NCBI RefSeq assembly: GCF_016482785.1
Contig: NZ_JAEMXM010000015.1
Span: 1 to 64,000, forward strand
Reading direction: 5' to 3'
DNA length: 64,000 bases
DNA from: Paenibacillus alkalitolerans
Lineage (GTDB): Bacteria; Bacillota; Bacilli; Paenibacillales; YIM-B00363
Below are positions 1-9,019 of this stretch, one piece after another (position 1 is the stretch's first letter; every line of letters starts with the position of its first letter). Below the pieces are notes generated by a model. The model was given only the letters and a program-made list of their open reading frames with translations. It was not told the origin of the DNA and ran no database searches. The position numbers and the translations under genes were made by a program.

Positions 1-73
1 GTAAAACCGCTGCGCTCGAAAGTTGAGCTTGTGACTCCATGTAATTCGGACGGAGTTCCGGGGAACTTGACAT
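1..73 (-). CDS. Partial CDS, N-terminus only, unknown product
   Basis: An ATG at 73-71 on the minus strand is preceded by a perfect AGGAGG (complement of 81-86) at 7-8 bases and opens a frame that runs off the window edge; its first 24 residues start MSSSPELRPNYMESQAQL. Too little is present to name a family. It is divergent from the TetR gene at 223, and the gap between them carries two related 12-bp sites, so it is probably a target of that regulator. That last point is inference from layout only. Confidence 0.55.
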   Translation of the reverse strand, partial: MSSSPELRPNYMESQAQLSSAAVL

Positions 74-93
74 TAAAAAGCCTCCTTATAATG

Positions 94-105
94 TACCGAA
101 CGGTA
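94..105. promoter_or_regulatory. Candidate TetR operator 1
   Basis: TACCGAACGGTA is a palindrome (TACCG/CGGTA arms around AA), lying about 20 bp upstream of the start of the divergent partial gene. A related 12-mer lies exactly 100 bp away at 194-205. Position and symmetry suit a TetR-family operator; binding is inferred. Confidence 0.45.
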
Positions 106-157
106 TGTTATTTTAAAACATATTTACTCATGAATATTCATTAATGTCAACACAACA

Positions 158-186
158 TTGACCTGTACGAAATGTTTCGGTATCAT
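158..186 (+). promoter_or_regulatory. Promoter of the TetR gene
   Basis: TTGACC at 158-163 and TATCAT at 181-186 are separated by 17 bp, close to the SigA consensus. The gene starts 36 bp after the -10, with a G-rich ribosome binding site at about 212-219. Confidence 0.6.
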
Positions 187-193
187 AATTATG

Positions 194-205
194 TACTAAA
201 AGGTA
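194..205. promoter_or_regulatory. Candidate TetR operator 2
   Basis: TACTAAAAGGTA matches operator 1 (TACCGAACGGTA) at 9 of 12 positions and sits just downstream of the -10 of the TetR promoter, where a bound repressor would block initiation. Autoregulation is the simple reading. Confidence 0.4.
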
Positions 206-222
206 TTTTATAGGGGGGCGTT

Positions 223-834
223 ATGTCTAGAATCCGCGAATTCGACGAACAAAAGGCATTAACAGAGGCTATGCATGTTTTTTGGGAAAAAGGGTACGAG
301 GCTACTTCACTAAGTGACTTAACATCTCGCATGGGGAGTCAGAAACCTAGATTATATGCTGCATACGGCGACAAATTGTCTTTATTTGAATCGGCTCTTC
401 GAAATTATAAACAATTACATGCTAACTCCGTTCGCTTGAAGCTAAACAAAATTACGAGTGTCAAGACTGCCTTCAGGCTCCTGTTTCTGGAGGGGGCGTT
501 CCCTAACGGAACGCCTGAGCGGAGTGGCTGCTTTTGTATTAATACAATGGTGGAGCTGGCCCCGCACGACTCGAAGTTTGAAATTTTGACAAGAGAGCAT
601 CAACAATATTTGGCGGCGGTATTTGAAGAGACGCTTGAACGGGGTGTAACCTCAGGAGAGATCGATGGATCGGTCAACTGCCGGGCAATAGCTCAGTCCC
701 TTGTGGTAGCTTTCATCGGTATAACCGTATTGAAGAAATCAAATCCTAATCGGGAATGGATCGATAATTGCATCGACTCAGCGCTGTCGTTACTCACAGC
801 GCCCCCACGTACAGAACCTGAAGTGGCTGATTAA
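223..834 (+). CDS. TetR/AcrR family transcriptional regulator
   Basis: This 203-residue protein has the usual TetR length. Residues 8-55 form the N-terminal helix-turn-helix (ALTEAMHVFWEKGYEATSLS, then the SQKPRLYAAYGDK recognition helix region), followed by an all-helical ligand-binding and dimerisation domain. The ligand cannot be read from sequence. The start is set by GGGGGG upstream of ATG 223 and by the promoter at 158-186. The gene is divergent from the partial gene at the left edge, with candidate operators in front of both, the usual arrangement for a TetR repressor of its neighbour. A strong terminator follows directly. Confidence 0.9.
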   Translation: MSRIREFDEQKALTEAMHVFWEKGYEATSLSDLTSRMGSQKPRLYAAYGDKLSLFESALRNYKQLHANSVRLKLNKITSVKTAFRLLFLEGAFPNGTPERSGCFCINTMVELAPHDSKFEILTREHQQYLAAVFEETLERGVTSGEIDGSVNCRAIAQSLVVAFIGITVLKKSNPNREWIDNCIDSALSLLTAPPRTEPEVAD

Positions 835-837
835 ATG

Positions 838-880
838 AAAGGAACACAGTTCATATTTGATCTGTGTTCCTTTGTTTTTG
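838..880 (+). terminator. Rho-independent terminator of the TetR gene
   Basis: Perfect 12-bp stem AAAGGAACACAG (838-849) / CTGTGTTCCTTT (862-873) followed by GTTTTTG, starting two bases after the stop codon. Confidence 0.85.
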
Positions 881-1020
881 TAAATGTGTATTTCCTTTGA
901 CGTGATCCAATAAACCACTAAAGCTCTTTACAGAGAACATCCAACTATTGCTGCCCGTTCGTAGCTGTCAGTCTAATTCTTTATGATAATTATCAAGACC
1001 TAAACTTAAGAAAATCAAAT

Positions 1021-1074
1021 AACATAAAGAGTTCCACATATTATGCATGACTACTATGTGGAACTCTTTATGTT
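1021..1074. terminator. Long perfect inverted repeat, probable terminator of the epoxide hydrolase operon
   Basis: A 20-bp arm at 1021-1040 (AACATAAAGAGTTCCACATA) is perfectly repeated in inverse at 1055-1074, with a 14-nt loop. It lies 63 bp beyond the stop of the minus-strand epoxide hydrolase. The minus-strand tail TTATTTGATTTT is only moderately T-rich. The rest of 881-1136 shows no credible gene. Confidence 0.65.
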
Positions 1075-1136
1075 TAATATCGTAAACGACCAAAGAACCG
1101 CGATCCTTTATTGAAAGCTTGATCCTGTTGAATCTC

Positions 1137-2366
1137 TTATCGACGTCCTCGGAAGGTGCGGCGCAAATCCTCAACCCACTTGTCCGGAATTTCCCAGGGG
1201 ATGAAATGTCCACCATGTTCGTGGGCTGTGATGTTGACATGGTTATACCAAGGAGCGCGATCGCTGTCGAGAAAATTCCGTACGCGATTTTCAGTCGTAA
1301 TACCCGGTGGATTTTCGTAGCCCACGAAGGTTATACCGGTTGGTGCCTCAATTACGGGCCAGCGATCATGAGCGGGTGTCCATGGATAACGGTTATTGTT
1401 CGCATAGACGCGCATCGAGGTTTCGATGGCGTTGTTTACCCAGAAGATTGTTGCGTGCGTAAGGATGTCGTCCTTTGTAAAGACATTCTCGACGTTGCCG
1501 TTATTGTCACTCCATTTGGCCCATCGTTCTAGGATCCATGCGAGCATTCCAACTGGCGAGTCGCTCAGTCCGAATGCGAGTGTGCTGGGATCAAGAACGT
1601 GTACGGCGAGATGCGATGCAAAGCGGCGATCAAGCTCCAAAATCTTCGATCGGATACTCTCGGGGATATTGTCGGGAAGAGGACGGCCTCCGGCAAGATC
1701 CCAGGCGCGATCCCCGTTAAAAAAGCTCAGTTTTAGAGCAGAGCCGATATGAATGGCGTAAAGCTCGTCACTATATTTGTGTCCCAGTTGACCGGTCACG
1801 AGAGCGCCTACATCGCATCCACCTGCCGCGTATTTATCATAGCGGAGTGTATCGGTCATAAGTGTATGCCAGAGATCGGCTATTTTCCAAAAGTTCATAT
1901 CCGGGTTGTCTGCAAGTGGCGTAGAAAATCCGAAGCCAGGCAGTGAGGGCACGATGACGTCGAAGGCTTCAGCCGGATCGCCCCCGAATGCGCTAGGGTC
2001 CGCTAGTGGATCAATGACCTTGGACCAATGCCAGAATGTCCAAGGCCAACCATGGGACAGGATCAATGGTATAGGGTTCGGCCCCACGCCCGGTTTACGC
2101 ATAAAATGCACAGGGACTCCGTCAACATGTACGTTATAATGTTCGTAGGCGTTGATCGCCTTCTCGGATTTGCGCCAGTCAAACTCATTAATCCAGTAGT
2201 CGACGAGCCCCTCAAGATAGCTCCGGTTAACTCCGTAAAACCAGTCATCATTACCGGCATCGAGAGGCCATCTAGTGGACTTTAGACGATGTTGAAGCTC
2301 AGCAAGCACCTCATCCGATACATGAATCGGACTGGGTTCAAGCACGAAAGGAACTGTTGTTGTCAT
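1137..2366 (-). CDS. Epoxide hydrolase family alpha/beta hydrolase
   Basis: This 409-residue protein belongs to the microsomal-type epoxide hydrolases: an N-terminal EHN domain (about residues 8-115, including RLKSTRWP and the DWFYG region) precedes the alpha/beta hydrolase fold. HGWP (105-108) is the oxyanion-hole motif, Asp185 in GGCDVG is the expected nucleophile, and the late His in HEHGGHF completes the triad. It would add water to an epoxide in the cytoplasm; the natural substrate is unknown. A frame reaching 2453 exists, but AGGAGA lies 8 bp before ATG 2366, so that start is preferred. It is downstream of and co-directional with the MarR gene (98-bp gap), probably one operon. Confidence 0.88.
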   Translation of the reverse strand: MTTTVPFVLEPSPIHVSDEVLAELQHRLKSTRWPLDAGNDDWFYGVNRSYLEGLVDYWINEFDWRKSEKAINAYEHYNVHVDGVPVHFMRKPGVGPNPIPLILSHGWPWTFWHWSKVIDPLADPSAFGGDPAEAFDVIVPSLPGFGFSTPLADNPDMNFWKIADLWHTLMTDTLRYDKYAAGGCDVGALVTGQLGHKYSDELYAIHIGSALKLSFFNGDRAWDLAGGRPLPDNIPESIRSKILELDRRFASHLAVHVLDPSTLAFGLSDSPVGMLAWILERWAKWSDNNGNVENVFTKDDILTHATIFWVNNAIETSMRVYANNNRYPWTPAHDRWPVIEAPTGITFVGYENPPGITTENRVRNFLDSDRAPWYNHVNITAHEHGGHFIPWEIPDKWVEDLRRTFRGRR

Positions 2367-2464
2367 AAGAGTGTCTCCTGTACGAATGGAATGTACTTCC
2401 TTGAATTCATTTGTTTCGTTCGACCACCCGGGTATGAACAACGGAAAAGGCAACCTCGGCGGAA

Positions 2465-2911
2465 CTATGAATCATTTCCCAGTTCGACCAGACGCCTCAA
2501 TGCGGGTATTGCGGATGCAATTGCTTGTTTTTCTTCCAGAGTGAGCCCTTCCATGAATTTCGAGAGTTGCGCAATGCGATCCAATCGACGCGAATCAATC
2601 ACATTTGCACCCCGTGCGGTAATATGTACCTGAACCACTCGGCCATCATTCGGATCTGATCGGCGTTCGACGAGTCCGTCTCGTTCAAGTCGGGTCACCA
2701 ACTGTGTGATTGCCGACTGCGTAATTTGCTCATTAGCTGTCAACTCCGTAAGCCGCATGGGGCTCTTGCGAGACAATGTGTGCAGGACGGAAAGCGTAGT
2801 GAAGCTGAGTTTTTCAATTGACGGCAACCGGATGATAATCCTAGTTAAATCTTCGAACACCATGGCGAAGTCGCTAACGTTCAACTCAGTCATGTTATTT
2901 TTAGGTTCCAT
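2465..2911 (-). CDS. MarR family transcriptional regulator
   Basis: A 148-residue winged-helix protein. The DNA-binding part is visible at about residues 50-100 (MRLTELTANEQITQSAITQLVTRLERDGLVERR), with the acidic wing SDPNDGRVVQVHITARG typical of MarR. Terminal helices would form the dimer interface. The first gene of a two-gene unit with the epoxide hydrolase, it probably represses that unit until a hydrophobic or reactive ligand appears. No good ribosome binding site is seen before ATG 2911, and ATG 2893 (MTELNV) is an alternative start. A perfect 12-bp palindrome lies just upstream. Confidence 0.85.
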   Translation of the reverse strand: MEPKNNMTELNVSDFAMVFEDLTRIIIRLPSIEKLSFTTLSVLHTLSRKSPMRLTELTANEQITQSAITQLVTRLERDGLVERRSDPNDGRVVQVHITARGANVIDSRRLDRIAQLSKFMEGLTLEEKQAIASAIPALRRLVELGNDS

Positions 2912-2931
2912 GAATAAAACTATATCACAAA

Positions 2932-2943
2932 CTTATATAAGTG
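2932..2943. promoter_or_regulatory. Candidate MarR operator
   Basis: ACTTATATAAGT is a perfect 12-bp palindrome 21 bp upstream of the MarR start, where an autoregulating MarR dimer would be expected. Function is inferred from position and symmetry. Confidence 0.4.
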
Positions 2944-3093
2944 TCTAATGTAAATTTAGTTGGCCAAGACTCCAAACCAACTTAATCCGCAGCAGCCCAT
3001 CATATTTGGAAATGACGTCGCGGAAATCGAGGCATTCCAGCAATACGCAGCCAGGTTCAATGCAATGAATTCCTCCTTTAACCCGTTTTTTAC

Positions 3094-3116
3094 AAAAAAA
3101 GGGCCGAGCTATCGGC
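3094..3116 (-). terminator. Minus-strand hairpin with T tract
   Basis: Read on the minus strand, GCCGATAGCTCGGC (5-bp stem, 4-nt loop) is followed by CC and seven T. It would end transcription arriving from the right, possibly from the GH95 gene or from the decayed segment between them, and would insulate the MarR promoter. Confidence 0.5.
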
Positions 3117-3785
3117 TCAGACCCCTTGAATATTTATAAATAATAATGCATAAATCATTTTATGGTTTATGTGAAACAAAACCTACAACATATTGTGAAA
3201 AATTTACAAATTTTGATGAAAAATCACAAAGAGTGTGATGTTTCACGAAATATTATAAACCGGAGCCCAAAAAGTCGCGTGGCTCCGCAGTTGTTGTTTC
3301 AAAATTATGAAAGTGACCGGGATAGTCGTCTTCTCATTCGTCTTTGTTTCACCATATTTTACAGGTTATTTTTCGTATAGTTGGAACCATATTCAGGCGT
3401 TGTATAATTATTCACTGTCAAACCTCTCTTGCCCAACATTCAAACAGCGCTTGCCGCCCGGTAAGAAATGCAGTAGTTTTTTTCCAGCTTCGATCATTAC
3501 CTCATAACAGCCGTCAGCACCTGCTTGTATCTCGCCTTCGTTGCAGACCGGGCGTTCCGCGCTGGCGAACGATAGAATACCTGTGCCCGAGGTGCTTTGG
3601 ACACGAATCGCGGATAAGTCCATTTCGCGATCGATACTTCCTCGGCGTCACTCCAGCCTCTCCCGGTTACGGGACGTACCGGATCGCGCCGAACCTGCGC
3701 GCTTACAAAACTGGCGGCCAGTCCTTCCATTTTCTCATCAATTCAAAAGCGGTTGGACAGGAATGGCGCCTGCCCAACGCTTAGT
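3117..3785. other. Gene-poor stretch with possible decayed coding remnant
   Basis: No intact gene is credible. The first 300 bp are AT-rich, with a hairpin CGGAGCC (3261-3267) / GGCTCCG (3281-3287). From about 3408 to 3730 the minus strand has GC content and codon use like a gene, but split over two frames: one frame contains DLSAIRVQSTSGTGILSF and a glycine-rich continuation, another contains VRRDPVRPVTGRGW. This looks like a degraded gene end, family not recognised. Just left of it, the plus-strand frame near 2960-3130 (EAFQQYAARFNAM) also reads like a fragment without a start. Confidence 0.3.
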
Positions 3786-6161
3786 TTAAACAACCGTTAC
3801 GACGTAGCGTTTTCCGCTTTCTACATGGAATCCGACACGTCCGTTCTCCATATAAGACACATTCTCTTCATCACCGTCTTGGGTAACCCGGATCGTCTGC
3901 TTGGTAAAGACTTCGCAAGTCTGTGTCTTTGAAGCTGCGATGACTGCCTTGGACAATGCGCCGTTCGTCCACTCCAAATCGACTTCATACCCTCCTCTGC
4001 CGCGCAAGCCTTTGACATATCCGTCTTTCCAGGCATCGGGCAACGCCGGGAGGAGCTCCAAATATCCTTGATGCGATTGCAGCAGCATCTCTGCGATCCC
4101 CGCTGTGGCCGCGAAGTTGCCGTCGATCTGGAACGGGGGATGCGCATCAAACAGATTCGCGTATACTCCGCCTTTGTTATGATTTATCGGCTCGTCACCC
4201 CTTACGAGTGTCAACAAATTCGATATTAATCGCTCTGCACGGTTGCCGTCTTTGAATCTTGCCCAAAGGCCGATTTTCCAGCCGAGACTCCATCCCGTCC
4301 CCCCGTCTCCTCTTATTTCAAGCGATGTCTTCGCTGCATGGAAGAGGTTGGGAGCGGACTGCTCCGTAATGAGCTTCCCCGGATAAACTCCTACAAGATG
4401 GGAGACGTGACGGTGGTGGACATCCTCGCCTTCGAAATCCTCGGACCATTCTTGCAATTGACCGTGCTTGCCGATTTGGAGCGGCAGCAGCCTTTGTTTC
4501 GTCTCCGATAGTGTCTTCGCAAACTCTTGGTCGATCTTGAGCCGTTCCGCCGACATGATGCAGTTGTCGAACAATTCGCCGATCAAAGACAGATCCATGG
4601 TTGTCGCCGCGCTTACGGCGTGGCGCTTGTCGCCAATCATGAATTTATGCTCTGGGGAGGTCGAAGGCGAAGTAATGAAATAACCTTCCTTATTTTCTAC
4701 TAGCCAATCCAAGCAAAATAACGCGGCTTCCTTCATGATAGGGTACGCCGTATTCCGCAAAAATACTTCGTCCCCGCTAAACGCGTAATGCTCCCACAGA
4801 TGCTGAGTCAGCCATACGCCGCCCATCGGCCAAAATGCCCACACCGGGTCTCCGTCTCCAAAATCGCCCACCGGCGCCGTTTGCCCCCACAAATCGGCAT
4901 TATGGTGCGCCACCCATCCTCTTGCGCCATAGTTCGTTTCCGCCGTCTTCTTTCCATTTTCCGCCAGTCTGCCGATGAAATCGATCAACGGCACGTGAAG
5001 TTCCGCCATATTGCAAGTTTCCGCAGGCCAATAGTTCATCTCCGCATTAATATTCAGCGTATAATTGCTGCTCCACGGCGCCCGCGTCTCTTCATTCCAT
5101 ATGCCTTGCAGATTGGCAGGCTGCGTTCCCGGGCGCGAGCTCGCAATTAACAGGTAGCGTCCATAATGAAACAAGAGCTCAACCAGCCCCGGATCGCTGC
5201 TTCCGTATTCGGCAATTCGCCGATCCGTAGGCATTTCCTGCGGCGCTTTGCTTTCTCCCAGATGCAGGGCAACCCTGCCGAATAGCCTGCTGTGATCCTC
5301 AAGATGACGTTGAAGAATAACCGTATACTCCATCTCACGTATGGCATTGATCGCCTCTGCGGTCATTTGTTCCGGATCGCGCTTGGAACCGCTCGCTCCA
5401 ATGCTCGGGTCAAAGCTGGTCGCCGCGCTGAAGTACAAGATTGCGACGGTCGCTCCCATGACGTGCAAACCGTCCGCATCTGCCTTCACCGTTCCGCCTT
5501 CATGGACGACCGCCAGGCGTCCGTGGAATTTCAAGCCTCTGGACGATTCGGGATCGCCGTATCGCACAGGATTTTCCGCATCGCGGTAACTGGGCTCGAC
5601 GTGCTCCGGCGCTGTGCCGGATATCGTGAAGTGGCCGTCAACCGCTTTCGTTGCATAGCGGAGCGGGCTATCCAGCTTGGCCCGGAAGCTGAGGAAGCCC
5701 CTCATGCTCGCCGTTAACCGCACAACAATCGCCTGATCGGGATGCGTTGCGAATATTTCGCGGGTGTACTGAACGCCGCCGACGCTATAGGCAACGGTCA
5801 CGACGCCGGTCGATAGATCGAGCTTCCGGCTATACCCGCGGCGGCTTATCTGGCCGTGATTCATCACAATATGCAGATCGCCGAAAGGCAAATAGGATTG
5901 AGTATAAGGCCCCATCATTTCCTTACAGAGCCGATCCGCTTCCCCATACTTTTCTTGTGCGATTAGCTCCCTTATCCTTGGCAAGACTTCCTTCGCCCCC
6001 GGATTATTCCAATCCTTGGGGTACCCTGACCAAAGCGTATCTTCATTCAAAGCGATGCGTTCTTTCTCTACACCGCCAAAGACCATCGCGCCAAGTCTGC
6101 CGTTCCCGACAGGAAGGGCTTCCGTCCAATAGACGGCGGGGGACTGAAATTGTATATTCAT
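3786..6161 (-). CDS. GH95-type alpha-L-fucosidase or related glycoside hydrolase
   Basis: This 791-residue protein has the full GH95 plan: an N-terminal beta-sandwich opening with PAVYWTEALPVGNGRLGAMV and LNEDTLWSG, a linker, and a large (alpha/alpha)6 barrel with NINAEMNYWPAE, RGDGGTGWSLGWKIGLWAR and QIDGNFAATAGIAEML, ending in a small beta domain. GH95 enzymes hydrolyse alpha-1,2-L-fucosides, some alpha-L-galactosides, by inversion. No signal peptide is seen, so it should act on imported oligosaccharides. ATG 6161 has GAGAGGA upstream; a GTG at 6206 overlapping the GH2 stop is an alternative that would couple translation. Co-transcription with the GH2 gene is likely. Confidence 0.88.
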   Translation of the reverse strand: MNIQFQSPAVYWTEALPVGNGRLGAMVFGGVEKERIALNEDTLWSGYPKDWNNPGAKEVLPRIRELIAQEKYGEADRLCKEMMGPYTQSYLPFGDLHIVMNHGQISRRGYSRKLDLSTGVVTVAYSVGGVQYTREIFATHPDQAIVVRLTASMRGFLSFRAKLDSPLRYATKAVDGHFTISGTAPEHVEPSYRDAENPVRYGDPESSRGLKFHGRLAVVHEGGTVKADADGLHVMGATVAILYFSAATSFDPSIGASGSKRDPEQMTAEAINAIREMEYTVILQRHLEDHSRLFGRVALHLGESKAPQEMPTDRRIAEYGSSDPGLVELLFHYGRYLLIASSRPGTQPANLQGIWNEETRAPWSSNYTLNINAEMNYWPAETCNMAELHVPLIDFIGRLAENGKKTAETNYGARGWVAHHNADLWGQTAPVGDFGDGDPVWAFWPMGGVWLTQHLWEHYAFSGDEVFLRNTAYPIMKEAALFCLDWLVENKEGYFITSPSTSPEHKFMIGDKRHAVSAATTMDLSLIGELFDNCIMSAERLKIDQEFAKTLSETKQRLLPLQIGKHGQLQEWSEDFEGEDVHHRHVSHLVGVYPGKLITEQSAPNLFHAAKTSLEIRGDGGTGWSLGWKIGLWARFKDGNRAERLISNLLTLVRGDEPINHNKGGVYANLFDAHPPFQIDGNFAATAGIAEMLLQSHQGYLELLPALPDAWKDGYVKGLRGRGGYEVDLEWTNGALSKAVIAASKTQTCEVFTKQTIRVTQDGDEENVSYMENGRVGFHVESGKRYVVTVV

Positions 6162-6202
6162 TCTGATTTCCTGTCCTCTCTTCAATAGATATATTGACGG
6201 AG

Positions 6203-8878
6203 TCACTCGTTGTTAACGCCAAACAATCCGAACGATTTCAGATTGGCCGCTTCTCCTGCCGGCAAGACTGTGAAAACTATCTTCACATAACGGCTGGCAT
6301 TCGGGGGGAGCAGCTCGTTAACGGAATCAATCTCTTCTCTGTTAAGATGATAATCAAGCAAGGTGCTCCACCTGTTTCCGTCACTGGATCCTTCAATGAC
6401 AAACTGATAAGGTCCTTTGCAATCAAACTCAAGTTCGATCCGTTTCGGATACTTGATCCCTTCCAAATCGAGCATCCACCATTCACCGGAGATTGTGCTG
6501 CTTGCTCTCCACGAGGTGCTCCGATCGGCGTTATTAGCGTTGCTCTTGCCATATCCCTTGGCTTCGCTGCTGGCTCGGGTGGGCCTGTGAGTTGAGAGAT
6601 CCAGCAATTCAGCACTGAACTCGGCGTCACGCGGGATGCTCGTCTGAATCCGAGGTATCGTCATGTCCGGTTCCTTATCGGTACCGTCACCAACCGTCTT
6701 GATGAGTAAGGCCGCTCCTTGCAAACCGGGCGAGTTCGCCGAAATGATCGTTTCGCCTGCATGGTAAGAACGGAATGTAATCGCCCCCAGTCCTTCAATG
6801 ATGTCGAGTCCCGTCTCGGAGGTAATGCGTTTGGGATCGTAAGACGGGAATTGTCCGGGGCCGGATATGACCGACAGCGCCACATCTGCGGTCGCATCGA
6901 CCCGATTCCCGTATTCATCTACAAGTTCTACAACAATTTGAATATCGTCGGTACCGTCGTTTTTGATCGTCGTTTTACTTCCGACGCCCGGATAAAGCTT
7001 GATCCGTACAGGCGTTCCCGGTTTCGGCCATTCAGGTTCAGAGCTGCCGGCAGCAGGCGGTCGGATGCCTAAATAACCAAGGTCGTCAACACTCGCGCCG
7101 GTTTGCTTGGCATAATAATTAAAACGGTACCAGTACCAACTGCGCAAAGGAAGACGATAGTAGTCGATGATCCCCATGTGTCCCATATCGTTGGCCAGAC
7201 TGCCGTGATGGAATCCGCACCACACCGCTTGACCGCTGCGCCATGCGGGTGCGGCGAATCGATAAGGATCGGTTCGGCTTGCAGAGACGTGATCGTAATA
7301 CGGCCGGTACTTCCCGGGCCGATCCATCACTTCGCTTCCATATTCGGAGATCAATTGCGGGCATCCCGGACGATCCGACTCCGGATCCTCGACTCGTTCA
7401 TCGCCGTCCCACTTCAAATAGAAGCTTCCGCCGTCGCCGTTCAGACCCGCGACATCCGATATATCCGGCCGGTCCAAATTCCACCTTTGCGCGCCGCCGG
7501 CTGCCGCTTTGCGCGTCGGATCTTCTTCATGCGCTACTTCCACCATTTTCTTGATGAGCCCAATCGCCTTCTCCTTAACGGATTCATGGCTGAAGAACGG
7601 CTCGTTGCACATGCTCCAGACGATAATGCTCGGGCGGTTCCGATTGATGCGGATCATTTCGCGCAATTGCCGAATGGCGCTTCGTTCAAATCCGCTTTGA
7701 TCCTCTTCCAATACCGGATATGCGCTGGCCCGCCAGTCTTTTCTCTCTCCCGTATCGCCCGCTCCGCCTCCCATTCCCCAGAATGTCGCTTCCGACCAGA
7801 ACAGAATGCCATAATGATCGCAAGCGCGGGCGAAAGCGGGATGATGGGGGTAGTGGCTGCCCCGGATAAAGTTCATTCCCGCATCCTTGATCATTTTAAC
7901 ATCCCGGTAAATGGCCGCTTGGGTAACCGCATCTCCCCAGCCTGCTTGATCTTGATGAACGTTCGCTCCGTTTAAGTACACATGCTTTCCGTTCAAATAA
8001 AATCCTTCGTGCGCCGTCCATTCCATCCATCGGAATCCCATCGTATCTTCATAAACATCCGAAACGGCTCCGTCAGCAACGACTTCGGATGAAATGAGGT
8101 AAAGATAGGGATCTTCCGGGCACCAAAGCCGGGGATCGTCAATCGGTTCGCTTAAGGAATCAAACCGCCGCACCCCGCCTGCCGGCACGGTTTGCGTACT
8201 TTCCATTTCGGTTAGCACCTGACCTTGGCTGTCCGTAACGATTGTACGGACCGTTGCAATTTTGTCCGTACCCGAACGGTTGATGACTTCCGTTTGCATA
8301 CGCACCTGCATTCGCACATGATCATCGGAAGATGCAAGCAGCGGTGTGGAAACAAAAGTTCCATTCCAGGCAATATGAAGAGGCTCCGTCATCGTCAAAC
8401 TCACATCCCGATAAATGCCCCCGGAGAATGTATGCTCTCCTGAACGCGGCGCAATTTGACCGTTCCATTCATTATTCACCCGAACTGCAATGACATTGTC
8501 TCCCGGCCGCAAAAACTCGGAGATCGTTATACAAAAGCCGGTGTACCCTCCTTCATGGGTTCCGGCCAGATTTCCGTTTACATATAACTCAGCCACTTGG
8601 AATACGCCATCGAATTCCAAATGGACCATCTTGTCCATCCAACACGCTGGAACATCCAAATGTTTCCGATACCAACCATATCCGACGTACCACTCATTTT
8701 CCATAAAATAAGGGATGCTAAAAGAATGGGGCAATCCGACATGACTCCAATTGGAATCGTCGTAGTCCGCTTGCTCCGGACCGATATGGCTGAATCCTTG
8801 CCAGTCTCCGCGGATGAACCTCCATTCCCTGTTTACATTGATTTTTGCCCTAACTTCTTTGTGTCTCAATTTTCTCAC
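6203..8878 (-). CDS. GH2 beta-galactosidase-like enzyme with C-terminal discoidin (F5/8C) domain
   Basis: An 891-residue cytoplasmic enzyme. Residues 15-165 are the GH2 sugar-binding jelly roll, about 170-285 the immunoglobulin-like domain, about 290-600 the TIM barrel. Glu426 in WSMCNEP is the expected acid/base and Glu512 in LISEYGSE the nucleophile. After the barrel come an Ig-like segment (KPGTPVRIKLYPGVGSKTTI) and a C-terminal F5/8 type C (CBM32-like) domain with WWMLDLEG and RYVKIVF. The exact sugar, galactose, glucuronate or another, cannot be told. The start is GTG 8878 with a weak ribosome binding site. The gene is divergent from the AraC regulator at 9020 and precedes the GH95 gene. 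Confidence 0.85.
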   Translation of the reverse strand: MRKLRHKEVRAKINVNREWRFIRGDWQGFSHIGPEQADYDDSNWSHVGLPHSFSIPYFMENEWYVGYGWYRKHLDVPACWMDKMVHLEFDGVFQVAELYVNGNLAGTHEGGYTGFCITISEFLRPGDNVIAVRVNNEWNGQIAPRSGEHTFSGGIYRDVSLTMTEPLHIAWNGTFVSTPLLASSDDHVRMQVRMQTEVINRSGTDKIATVRTIVTDSQGQVLTEMESTQTVPAGGVRRFDSLSEPIDDPRLWCPEDPYLYLISSEVVADGAVSDVYEDTMGFRWMEWTAHEGFYLNGKHVYLNGANVHQDQAGWGDAVTQAAIYRDVKMIKDAGMNFIRGSHYPHHPAFARACDHYGILFWSEATFWGMGGGAGDTGERKDWRASAYPVLEEDQSGFERSAIRQLREMIRINRNRPSIIVWSMCNEPFFSHESVKEKAIGLIKKMVEVAHEEDPTRKAAAGGAQRWNLDRPDISDVAGLNGDGGSFYLKWDGDERVEDPESDRPGCPQLISEYGSEVMDRPGKYRPYYDHVSASRTDPYRFAAPAWRSGQAVWCGFHHGSLANDMGHMGIIDYYRLPLRSWYWYRFNYYAKQTGASVDDLGYLGIRPPAAGSSEPEWPKPGTPVRIKLYPGVGSKTTIKNDGTDDIQIVVELVDEYGNRVDATADVALSVISGPGQFPSYDPKRITSETGLDIIEGLGAITFRSYHAGETIISANSPGLQGAALLIKTVGDGTDKEPDMTIPRIQTSIPRDAEFSAELLDLSTHRPTRASSEAKGYGKSNANNADRSTSWRASSTISGEWWMLDLEGIKYPKRIELEFDCKGPYQFVIEGSSDGNRWSTLLDYHLNREEIDSVNELLPPNASRYVKIVFTVLPAGEAANLKSFGLFGVNNE

Positions 8879-9019
8879 TCATTCCCGGTTGATTAAAGTT
8901 CTTATACAATAAAACAAAACTAATTTTTCATGTTGAAATTATAGACCAAAAATACTATATTAAAAATAATAAATTACTACGGTATATATAACTAAACTAC
9001 TTTTTGGAGCGAGATTCCA

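Noticed and set aside
968-1240. A 90-codon minus-strand frame over the long inverted repeat
   Set aside because: It covers the terminator hairpin and the end of the epoxide hydrolase in another frame, with no ribosome site.
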